Assembly: GCA_035762425.1 (NCBI GenBank)
Contig: DASTOW010000369.1
Location: 1 to 13,881, forward strand
Direction of reading: 5' to 3'
Length of the DNA stretch: 13,881 bases
DNA from: AWTP1-13 sp035762425
Lineage (GTDB): Bacteria > Pseudomonadota > Alphaproteobacteria > Rhizobiales > Hyphomicrobiaceae
Positions 1 through 6,676 of the stretch are shown here, piece by piece. The number at the start of each line of letters is the position of its first letter. The first letter of the stretch is position 1. The position numbers were made by a program, and so were the translations under genes. Under the pieces are notes generated by a model. The model ran no database searches, had not been told where the DNA came from, and was given only the letters and a program-made list of their open reading frames with translations.

Positions 1-45
1 TGCCGCGCCCGCATTAAGGGTCAGGGCGGTTGTGGAGATCGCTGA

Positions 46-366
46 CCTCCTGCACTTCGCCTGAGCCTCGAACAGATCGAACAGCAGCTTTGCACGAAAC
101 TCACGGTGCATAGCCTTGCCGCGTCTCTCGGGCTATCGGCCGGTTTCTTTTCACGCGCATTCCGGGAGGTCGTGGGCAAGTCGCCGCACGAGTTCATCAT
201 CGATCGGCGCGTCGCGCATGCGCGCCGGCTGCTGCGAACAGGCGCTGACGATCTCGCGGCTATCGCGCAAGCGTCAGGATTCAGCTCTCACGCCCACATG
301 ATTTCGGTGTTTCGCAAACGCCTCGGCGTAACGCCGAGCACCTTGCGAAGCGTGTCCGTTCCGTAG
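46..366 (+). pseudogene. AraC-family regulator, C-terminal HTH domain only (5' truncated)
   Basis: This frame encodes the two helix-turn-helix motifs of an AraC/XylS DNA-binding domain and almost nothing else. The stretch SLAASLGLSAGFFSRAFRE fits the first HTH, and LAAIAQASGFSSHAHMISVF followed by FRKRLGVTPSTLR fits the second HTH and the family's usual C-terminal signature. An in-frame stop lies at 43-45, so no N-terminal sensing domain is attached; full AraC regulators are usually near 250-320 residues, against about 100 here. Possible starts are CTG at 61 and GTG at 106, neither with a convincing ribosome binding site, and the domain's own first residues (LSLEQIEQQLCTKLTV) lie upstream of the GTG. 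I infer a remnant whose front half is lost, although a short stand-alone HTH protein cannot be excluded. It lies upstream of, and in the same direction as, the broken MBL hydrolase and may once have regulated it. Confidence 0.7.
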
Positions 367-671
367 AGTGGCCACATACCTCCCGCTATCGGATCGTCAA
401 CCGTCGTCACGTCCGGAAGTGTGAAGGGTTTCGGATGCCGGCGCATGGCGACGGCGCGGCGCTTCCTCCTAAAGGATCGTGACACCCAACACTGAGGGTT
501 TTTGCCGATTTTCTGGGTTTCAGGCACGACCGACAATCGAGTCGCAAGCGAGTCGAGCGCGTTCTTTCTGGCTTGGAAGAGCCCCCGCACGGACACGCCG
601 ATCAACCCACGACGTCCGGCGCTGTCGCGGACGCAGCGGCATTGAGCCCCGGAGAATGTGCAAGGAGGCAC
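367..671. other. Intergenic stretch without a recognised gene
   Basis: About 305 bases between the AraC remnant and the MBL hydrolase start. Open frames cross it on both strands, but none shows a recognisable domain, a good start or protein-like composition. The only local structure seen is a short CGAGTCG direct repeat near 540-557. It presumably holds the promoter of the hydrolase, but I see no convincing -35/-10 pair. Confidence 0.5.
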
Positions 672-1587
672 ATGAGTTTAGACGACACCTCACACCCCGA
701 TAGGCCGGGGCTCGACGAACTGGTTCCGTCGCGCTACGCGCTGACGGTCGGCGCGATTGACGTGCTGGTGGTCAGCGATGGGGTGCTATCGCTGCCAGGC
801 AAGATGCTGGGCCACAACGCCGACCCGGCTGTCCGGGCGGCCTGGCTGGAGGATAGGTTCCTGCCGCCGGACATGCTCGAATGGGCGCTGAACGAGGTTG
901 TGGTGCGCAGCGGTGGGCGGACCATACTCATCGATTCTGGGATAGGGGCAGACCCGGGCTTGAACCTGCCGCGGGCCGGGAAGTTGGTCCGGCGACTGGA
1001 GGCTGCCGGCATCGATCTCGGCTCCGTAACCGACGTGGTGCTGACCCACATGCACATGGATCACATTGGCGGGCTGCTCGTCGACGGGGTAAGAGCGGCT
1101 GCGTCCGGATCTACGGATCCACGCGGCGGCCGCCGAGGCCGAGTTCTGGGGAGCGCCCGATTTCTCCCGCGTCTCCATGCCGCCGGGGTTCCCGGACGCA
1201 CTTCGGCGGACGGCCAAGCGGTTTTTGAACGAGTACGGCAATCAGCTGCGGCCGTTCGAAAAGGACTACGAGGTGGCGCCGGGGGTGCTGGTCCAGCGCA
1301 CCGGCGGGCACACCCCCGGGCACAGCGTGGTCCGCCTGGCATCGGGCGGCGATCGCCTGACGTTCGCTGGCGACCTCGTGTTCGCGCCCGGGTTCGACCA
1401 CCCCGACTGGTACAACGGCTTCGAACACGACCCCGAGGAGGCGGCCCGCCTCCGGATTAATCTTTTGCGGGAGCTGGCGGCGAACCGCGAGGCACTAGTG
1501 GCCACGCACCTGTCGTTCCCGTCCGTCTGCCATGTGGCGGTCGATGGTGACATCTTTCGTTGGGTACCGGGCCCCTGGGAGTACTGA
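672..1587 (+). pseudogene. MBL-fold metallo-hydrolase, frameshifted
   Basis: This is a metallo-beta-lactamase-fold hydrolase, most like the AidC / methyl parathion hydrolase-type MBL proteins; the substrate cannot be told. The ATG at 672 follows AGGAGG at 663-668. The first part runs to THMHMDHIGG (the HxHxDH metal motif) and GLLVDG. It then leaves frame near 1089-1092, and the second part continues in the next frame as ERLRPDLRIH, TGGHTPGHS (metal His), FAGDLVF (bridging Asp) and VATHLSFP (last His), stopping at 1587. Removing one base gives an intact protein of about 304 residues, normal for the family, and all metal ligands are present across the two frames. As written, the gene would make only a truncated product. 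The cause is either a recent mutation or a sequence error; the preserved second half favours a recent event. Family call is firm, sub-family tentative. Confidence 0.85.
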
Positions 1588-1696
1588 CCGCTTGTTGGGT
1601 CAGGGTCGAACTAATCCCCGCATGCGCTTTTGCATTGCTGGGTCGACCGCTTGTGAAGGTCTGGAGCCGCAGCGGGCCCCTCCAGGAGAACATCCC

Positions 1697-2020
1697 ATGT
1701 TACACCAGAAAACCAATCTCTTCCTCCCTGAACATCTCGCAAACGCCAAGCGAATGAGTGAACTCGCGGAAACCGACCGCGAAGCGCTTCGTGTCGTTGC
1801 AGATTGGACAAAGACTTTTGTAGCCAAGCCTCACAGCGATCTGGGTCGCTCTGGGCCCTTGGATCACGAAGACTGGTTCAGGCTTTGGGCGCATCGCTAC
1901 GCAGACGCCACAGCTGGCGCTCTTGCAGAGGAACTACGTCGCTTGCCGTGGCGCGCAGCTACTGAACCATGCGCCGGCCCGGAACCGTCGCTTGCGAGCC
2001 AGTTGATCGGCCGAATGTGA
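1697..2020 (+). CDS. Short ORF, DUF6875-like N-terminus, possibly truncated or chimeric
   Basis: The ATG at 1697 has AGGAGA at 1684-1689, seven bases upstream, and gives a 107-residue protein. Its segment VVADWTKTFVAKPHSDLGRSGP resembles the start of DUF6875 proteins, which as I recall continue with a VCPF-type motif. Here the sequence instead continues as LDHEDWFRLWAHRYADATAGALAEELRRLPW, which I do not recognise, and it ends soon after at SLASQLIGRM. The product is therefore much shorter than a full DUF6875 protein and may be an N-terminal remnant joined to another reading frame. Function is unknown. It follows the MBL hydrolase on the same strand by 109 bases and converges on the zinc-ribbon gene. 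Confidence is moderate that the start is used and low for the family. Confidence 0.45.
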   Translation: MLHQKTNLFLPEHLANAKRMSELAETDREALRVVADWTKTFVAKPHSDLGRSGPLDHEDWFRLWAHRYADATAGALAEELRRLPWRAATEPCAGPEPSLASQLIGRM

Positions 2021-2071
2021 AGGCGAACTTCGAACTGGCGGCGCGGCGCGAAGAAGCGGGCGTGGGACTGA

Positions 2072-2521
2072 TCATGCTTGTCCAAGAAGCTGATCGGAAG
2101 GTCCATAGCCGACCTTCCAGTCGACAAAGCTGCCCAATGTCCCGCATTTTGTGCAGCGATTGCCCACGGAAATCCAACGTACGTCTCTGCGCTGGTCTTC
2201 CTCCTCGTACAACGAAAACCCAACGCCTAGATTGCACGTTTGATTCCCACAGCTGGCGCACGCCCATGGCTGAGGGCTGGCCTCACTCCAGTACTCCGCG
2301 CTATCGCAAATGAAGTGTGTGGCGTTGCAGGCTGCGCATGTGCGTTTAGCGCAGCCTTCGTCCGGATCGGCTTCCAGCGAGAACGTGACTGATCCACACG
2401 CGCATTGGCAAATGCGTGTTTCATCAATCGCATATCCCTCTGCTCGGTAAGCTACGAGATATTCGCCGGTGTCCGCGGGCTCAGTACCAACCCACCAGTT
2501 CCCTGTCTTGTCGATCGTCAT
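2072..2521 (-). CDS. Small cysteine-rich zinc-ribbon-like hypothetical protein
   Basis: This 149-residue protein starts MTIDKTGNWWVGTEP and carries a dense series of cysteines: CQCAC, then CAKRTCAAC and a further Cys in HFICDS, then CASCGNQTC and RCTKCGTLG. The spacing suggests two zinc-ribbon-like modules, one built from the CQCAC and CAAC groups and one from the CASC and CTKC groups. No enzyme motif, signal peptide or membrane segment is visible, so a soluble cytoplasmic zinc-binding protein is inferred. I chose the ATG at 2521, which has AAGGA ten bases upstream, rather than the in-frame start at 2614, because the extra 31 residues look unlike the rest. Similar cysteine-rich proteins containing EYLVAYRAEGY and KVGYGPS stretches exist as uncharacterised bacterial proteins, to my recollection. 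The gene is monocistronic here, divergent from the first peroxiredoxin, and its region looks less GC-rich than the rest of the window. Confidence 0.7.
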   Translation of the reverse strand: MTIDKTGNWWVGTEPADTGEYLVAYRAEGYAIDETRICQCACGSVTFSLEADPDEGCAKRTCAACNATHFICDSAEYWSEASPQPWACASCGNQTCNLGVGFSLYEEEDQRRDVRWISVGNRCTKCGTLGSFVDWKVGYGPSDQLLGQA

Positions 2522-2827
2522 GTCGGCTGGATCCTTCAGACAGGGCCGTGGGCAATTAGCTATCGCCAATGTAGAGCAGCTTGTCAGGGCCAATCCTTGG
2601 CGGCCGGATGACACTCCTTTGGCAACTTGCAGTTAATCTGTGCTGCGCAGCCCACGGGTGTGGAGTAGGATGTTCAGCCGGCGGCGCAAATGCCGTGCTT
2701 CGGGCTATTTTGCTGTACATTTACCAGTGTTGATTGCCTATCGCCTGACTAGCAATAGCGATAGCGACTAGAGGAGTATCCACTGCGCAGTTTTTTGTGC
2801 AACGCCAGCTAAAAGGAGTTCACCAAA
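2522..2827. promoter_or_regulatory. Divergent intergenic region upstream of peroxiredoxin 1
   Basis: About 306 bases between the zinc-ribbon gene and the first peroxiredoxin, which must hold promoters for both. It contains the inverted repeat CTATCGC (2738-2744) / GCGATAG (2758-2764) with a 13-base spacer, plus an overlapping ATTGC (2733-2737) / GCAAT (2752-2756) pair, 64-95 bases before the peroxiredoxin start. Such a dyad is the kind of site a dimeric regulator could bind. A Shine-Dalgarno AAAAGGAG lies at 2811-2818. No confident -35/-10 pair was found. Confidence 0.4.
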
Positions 2828-3487
2828 ATGACGCTTAGGATCGGGGATACCGCACCGGATTTCGAGGCCGATACCACGGTCGGCCCCATTCGCTTCCACG
2901 ACTGGCTCGGCAGCTCCTGGGGCGTGTTGTTCTCGCACCCCAAGGACTTCACGCCGGTTTGCACCACCGAACTCGGCTATATGGCCAGGATCAAACCGGA
3001 TTTCGACAAGCGCGACGTCAAGATCATCGGCATCTCCGTTGATCCGGTCGACCGCCACTCCAAGTGGGCCGACGACATCAAGGAGACGCAGGGCTTCGCC
3101 CCCAACTACCCGATGATCGGCGACCCCACGCTCGCCATCTCCAAGCTCTACGGCATGCTGCCGGCCGAAGCGGGCGCCTCCAGCGAAGGGCGCACTCCGG
3201 CCGACAATCAGACGGTGCGCAACGTGTTCGTCGTAGGCCCGGACAAGAAGGTGAAGTTAATGCTGGTCTATCCGATGACGACGGGCCGCAACTTCGACGA
3301 GGTGCTGCGCGTCATCGACAGCCTGCAACTCACCGCCAAGCACAAGGTGGCAACGCCGGTGAACTGGAAGAACGGCGAGGACGTCATCATCGCCGGCTCG
3401 GTGTCGGATGAGGATGCCAAGAAGCAGTACCCCGACGGCTGGAAGGCGCCCAGGCCTTACATCCGCATCGTCCCGCAACCGAACTGA
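2828..3487 (+). CDS. 1-Cys peroxiredoxin (Prx6 subfamily), copy 1
   Basis: This 219-residue thiol peroxidase reduces hydrogen peroxide and organic hydroperoxides in the cytoplasm. The Prx6-type active site HPKDFTPVCTTE is intact, with peroxidatic Cys45, the preceding Thr42 and Pro43, and a downstream Arg in the NQTVRNVF stretch. The long C-terminal extension with ATPVNWKNGEDVIIAGSVSDEDA is typical of the Prx6 group and its length is normal. No resolving cysteine is seen, since Cys45 is the only Cys, which matches the 1-Cys mechanism; an outside thiol or ascorbate-like reductant would be needed. The ATG at 2828 has AAAAGGAG at 2811-2818. It converges with the CadC-like regulator, and a near-identical second copy lies 2.7 kb downstream on the same strand. 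Regulation by the upstream dyad is only a suggestion. Confidence 0.96.
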   Translation: MTLRIGDTAPDFEADTTVGPIRFHDWLGSSWGVLFSHPKDFTPVCTTELGYMARIKPDFDKRDVKIIGISVDPVDRHSKWADDIKETQGFAPNYPMIGDPTLAISKLYGMLPAEAGASSEGRTPADNQTVRNVFVVGPDKKVKLMLVYPMTTGRNFDEVLRVIDSLQLTAKHKVATPVNWKNGEDVIIAGSVSDEDAKKQYPDGWKAPRPYIRIVPQPN

Positions 3488-3522
3488 CCTCCGCCGGAGG
3501 CAGCGACTGGAAAGTTGTCATT

Positions 3523-3556
3523 CGGCGTCGTCAGGCATCGCGGCCCGGCGACGCCG
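3523..3556. terminator. Possible bidirectional hairpin between convergent genes
   Basis: CGGCGTCG at 3523-3530 pairs perfectly with CGACGCCG at 3549-3556 around an 18-base loop. It lies between the stop of peroxiredoxin 1 and the stop of the convergent regulator. There is no T-run on either side, so it is not a textbook intrinsic terminator. A second smaller dyad, CCTCC/GGAGG, sits directly after the peroxiredoxin stop at 3488-3500. Confidence 0.35.
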
Positions 3557-3560
3557 CGTG

Positions 3561-5352
3561 TCAACGCTTCGCGGTGCGTCCAGCCTTCTCGGGTACGCCG
3601 GCCTTGCGCAGGCCATCCACCGCAAGATCGATATAGCTCTGCTCGAAGCTGAACTTGCGGTGCTCCATTACGGCCTTGTCGAGGTCGAAGCTCGGATAGA
3701 GCTCCAGCAGTCGCGTCACTGCCGCCAGCGCATTCTCCCCGTCGGCAAGCTGTCCATAGGTGTAGGCCAGCTCGACCTGGTTCCACCACCAATTGGGGAG
3801 GCTCATGTTCTTGAACTCGGTCAGCGCCGCAGTGTACTCGCCCTTGCGATAGTGGTCCTTGCCAAGCGCCGCATGCCACCAGCGCGGATAGACCTTGGGA
3901 TTGAGGTCGATCGCCTTGCGGACCATCGCCGTTCCCTCCTCCCACCTGCCGGTGAAGGATAGCCAGGTGCCGAGATTGCCGAGCAGGAAAGGGTCGTGCG
4001 GATTGATTTTTAGCGCGGCCGCGGCCTCACCATAGAACTGCTGTAGGTCGCCCATCAGGTAGGCCGCGCGCGCCATCGCGAAGCGAGACATGCAATGGTC
4101 TGGTGCCAGCTCGACGGAGCGCCGCGCCGCAGTCATTGCACGCTCACGCGGATCGGATCCCGTGCGCTTGTTGTAGCCGTAAGAAAATTCCAGCGTGTGC
4201 AGCCATGACAGCATGGCCCAGGCCGCGGCGTAGTCAGGTTCGGTCGCCAGCACGGTCTCCAGGCAGGTGCGGGTCGACAGGTGCGTCGCCGCCGAGAACC
4301 CAGAGTTCATGATCTCGTTGGCGCGCGCGATGCATTCGTAGGCACTGAGGTCGCGCGGAGCTTTGCTGCGCACCTGTCCCAGGGTCTCGCGGGCGATGGC
4401 GCCGGCGGAAATGGACGCGACGGCCGCAACGATCTTGTTGGCGACGTCGTCCTCGACGTCGAAAATGTCGGTTGGCGTCAGCTGCCGCTCATAGGTTTCC
4501 GCCCACAGCAGCTTGGCATCCGACGCCCGTATCAATTGTGCCGTAACCCTCAGGCGCTCGCCGCCCTGGCGCAGGCTGCCCTTTACCAGGAACTGCGCGG
4601 CCGGCTCCTGGCCAGCCTCGTCGACCTCGCTCGTACCTGCCTCCCGCACCGGCGGCCGCGCGATCACGCGCAGCTCGGAGAAGCGCGTCAGCCGCGTGGC
4701 GATCTCTTCCACGATCGCATCGCTCAGAAATTTAGAGGCTGCGTCACCCGGAGCACCCTGGAAGCGCAGCACGGCGATGCTGGGTCCGGCCGGCATGCCG
4801 AGCGCCGCCGAAGTGATCGGCACGATACTGGTGGTGCGCGGCGTGAGCGCGCGCCAACTCAGGATCAGCAGCAGCGCGCACAGCATGGACGCAAGCACGA
4901 GGGTGCCGGGCGCAGTGAGGCGCCAGGGATCAACCGTCTCGCGCTTTGCCTCGGTCCTGGAAGTCAGCGCCACGACTTCTGCCGGCTGGCCGGCCGCTTC
5001 AAGCGGCCTCGCGGCGTCCGACGCCCCTTGGCTGCCGGCGCTTTGGCTCACCTCGCCGACCACGCGAAACCCGCGGCCGCGGATGGATGGTGCGGATCAG
5101 GGCCTGCGAGGCTCCCGTGTCGCCGATGGCCTGCCGTGCCGCCTTGATTCGGCTGCTCACCGCCGCTTCGGACACGATGCGGCCGTGCCACACGCGCTTG
5201 ATGATCTCATCCTTGGTGACGACCCGGCCGCTATTGGTGAGCAGCAATACCAGCAGGTCGAACACCTGCGGCTCGATGGGCACGATATTGCCCTGGCGCC
5301 GCACCTCGTAGGCGTCGGTATCGACCGAACATCCATTGATCGCAAAAATCAT
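3561..5352 (-). pseudogene. CadC/ToxR-like winged-helix regulator with TolB-like and TPR regions, frameshifted
   Basis: The first frame, from the ATG at 5352, encodes an OmpR/PhoB-type winged helix (Trans_reg_C): VFDLLVLLLTNSGRVVTKDEI, VWHGRIVSEAAVSSRIKAARQAIGD and IRTIH. The expected continuation GRGFRVVGEV is found in another frame, so one extra base (net) lies near 5079-5083 in a CCGCGGCCGCGG run. The second frame then gives a linker, a membrane helix (GTLVLASMLCALLLILSW), a TolB-like or FlgO-like domain (SIAVLRF through KLLWAETYERQL) and several TPR-like repeats to the stop at 3561. Corrected length is about 596 residues, normal for these membrane one-component regulators. It would sense a signal through the membrane and activate transcription directly. 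Uncorrected, the DNA-binding part is cut off from the rest. It is divergent from peroxiredoxin 2 and convergent with peroxiredoxin 1, so it is the likely local regulator. Confidence 0.88.
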
Positions 5353-5574
5353 GGCCCATCGTTCCCCGGCCCCGCAATCGGCCGCCCATGGCGGGCTCTG
5401 TTTCCTGAAATCGAGCGCTGATTAGCAAGAATCCAGACGCTCTGCAGCAAAAATTCAGGCTCCCTCCAAGCACCGCCCCCTGCCGGTCGCTACGTGGTCG
5501 CCATGGCGCCGCGGCGATCCCCGCCGCGGCAAAGGCCGGCATACGCCCGGCCGACAAAAACATGGAGCTTGCAC
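5353..5574. promoter_or_regulatory. Divergent promoter region, regulator / peroxiredoxin 2
   Basis: These 222 bases separate the divergent regulator and second peroxiredoxin and must carry both promoters. CTGATTAGCAA at 5418-5428 matches CTGACTAGCAA at 2745-2755, upstream of peroxiredoxin 1, at 10 of 11 bases. GGAG at 5564-5567 is a well-placed ribosome binding site for the ATG at 5575. No clear core promoter was identified. Confidence 0.4.
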
Positions 5575-6236
5575 ATGACGCTTCGTCTCGGAGATACGGC
5601 GCCCGACTTCATGGCCGACACCTCGGAGGGGCCGATCCACTTCCACACCTGGATCAACAAGTCGTGGTTGTTCAGTTCTCGCACCCCAAGGACTTCACGC
5701 CGGTTTGCACCACCGAACTCGGCTATATGGCCAGGATCAAGCCGGCCTTCGAGCGGCGCCACGTCAAGGTCATCGGCATCTCCGTCGATCCGGTCGAGAG
5801 CCACGAGAAATGGGCCAAGGACATCGAGGAGACGCAAGGCTTCGCCCCCAACTACCCGATGATCGGCGACCCCTACCCCGAGATCTCCAAGCTCTACGGC
5901 ATGCTGCCGGCCGAAGCGGGCGCCTCCAGCGAAGGGCGCACGGCTGCCGACAACCAGACCGTGCGCAACGTATTCGTGATCGGACCGGACAAGAGGATCA
6001 AGCTGATCCTGGTCTACCCGATGACGACGGGCCGCAACTTCGACGAGGTGCTGCGCGTCATCGACAGCCTGCAACTCACCGCCAAGCACAAGGTGGCGAC
6101 GCCGGTGAACTGGAAGAACGGCGAGGACGTCATCATCGCCGGCTCGGTGTCGGATGAGGATGCCAAGCAGCAGTACCCCGACGGCTGGAAGGCGCCCAGG
6201 CCCTATATCCGTATCGTCCCGCAGCCCCGCTCCTAG
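5575..6236 (+). pseudogene. 1-Cys peroxiredoxin (Prx6 subfamily), copy 2, frameshifted
   Basis: A paralog of the peroxiredoxin at 2828. The ATG at 5575, with GGAG seven bases upstream, starts MTLRLGDTAPDFMADTSEGPIHFHTWINKSW. The frame is then lost near 5663-5669, and the remaining protein, FSHPKDFTPVCTTELGYMARIKPAF onward, continues in another frame to 6236. Comparison with copy 1 proves a single-base difference: the start codons are 2747 bases apart, while every matched position after the break is 2746 apart. Restoring one base after the Trp codon (giving SWVVQFSHPKDF) yields about 220 residues with the active-site Cys. Large parts are nearly identical in DNA to copy 1. As written, the product would stop before the Cys is read in frame. 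Either a sequence error or a recent inactivation would explain this. Confidence 0.9.
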
Positions 6237-6238
6237 CC

Positions 6239-6445
6239 ATGCGGCGCGCACGCCCAGGTGCGCTCTGGCAGCCATTCTGGCGCCGGCGCCGCAATCGGCA
6301 TGACATTGCCGGTCTGCAGGCGCTGGATGCGCGCATGCTGAAGGAGATCAGCATCTCGCGCTCGCAGATCACATCCCGCGTCACCGGACGGGAGCGCCAT
6401 ACCTCCCGCAGGTCCGCGCGTGCGCCATACCGTCCGGGGCTCTGA
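6239..6445 (+). CDS. DUF1127 small protein
   Basis: This 68-residue, strongly basic protein contains RRRRNRHDIAGLQALDARMLKEISISRSQI, which matches the DUF1127 (YjiS-like) pattern of a basic stretch, an L..LD.R.LKDIG-type core and an ISRS motif. DUF1127 proteins are common in alphaproteobacteria; some take part in RNA-related regulation or in phosphate and stress physiology, but the role here is not known. The start ATG at 6239 lies two bases after the peroxiredoxin stop at 6236, so translation is probably coupled to that gene; there is no obvious independent ribosome binding site. If the frameshift in the peroxiredoxin is real, coupling would be disturbed. The length is slightly above the usual 45-60 residues because of extra tail after the core. 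Confidence 0.75.
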   Translation: MRRARPGALWQPFWRRRRNRHDIAGLQALDARMLKEISISRSQITSRVTGRERHTSRRSARAPYRPGL

Positions 6446-6676
6446 GGGCGGCAACAGAAGACGACATGCCATGCGACGTTCACAGCAGACGCTTGCCCCA
6501 CCTGGCCATTGCCGAGTGCGGCGGACGATCTGCCAAAGCTCATCCTAACCCCGCGGGGGCTGAGCTACCGGCAGCCGCCCTCGGTCGGGACGCAGGCATC
6601 CTGCCCGGGGGCACTACGGGATGATCACAGTTGCTTGCGCTCGCCGGCGTCGCCAAAATTGCCCAACGACGCTCGT

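Noticed and set aside
288..671. Minus-strand ORF of 127 codons in the gap before the MBL hydrolase.
   Set aside because: No domain, no ribosome binding site, and it overlaps the AraC remnant; composition looks like non-coding high-GC sequence.
3488..3500. CCTCC/GGAGG dyad after the first peroxiredoxin stop as an intrinsic terminator.
   Set aside because: The stem is only five bases with no T-run after it; it may be chance in GC-rich DNA.
4281..5421. Plus-strand open frames of about 290-300 codons opposite the CadC-like regulator.
   Set aside because: Arg/Ala/Gly-rich composition without domains; the opposite strand encodes a recognised winged helix, TolB-like domain and TPRs.
5079..5669. 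Programmed ribosomal frameshifting as an explanation for the broken regulator and peroxiredoxin 2.
   Set aside because: No slippery heptamer of the X-XXY-YYZ type or upstream Shine-Dalgarno-like stimulator was seen at either junction, and copy 1 of the peroxiredoxin is made from one frame.
6548..6580. On the minus strand CCGGTAGCTCAGC looks like a tRNA D-arm next to a CCCCGCGGGG dyad.
   Set aside because: No T-arm (GGTTCGA-type), no matching acceptor stem and no anticodon arm could be placed around it.
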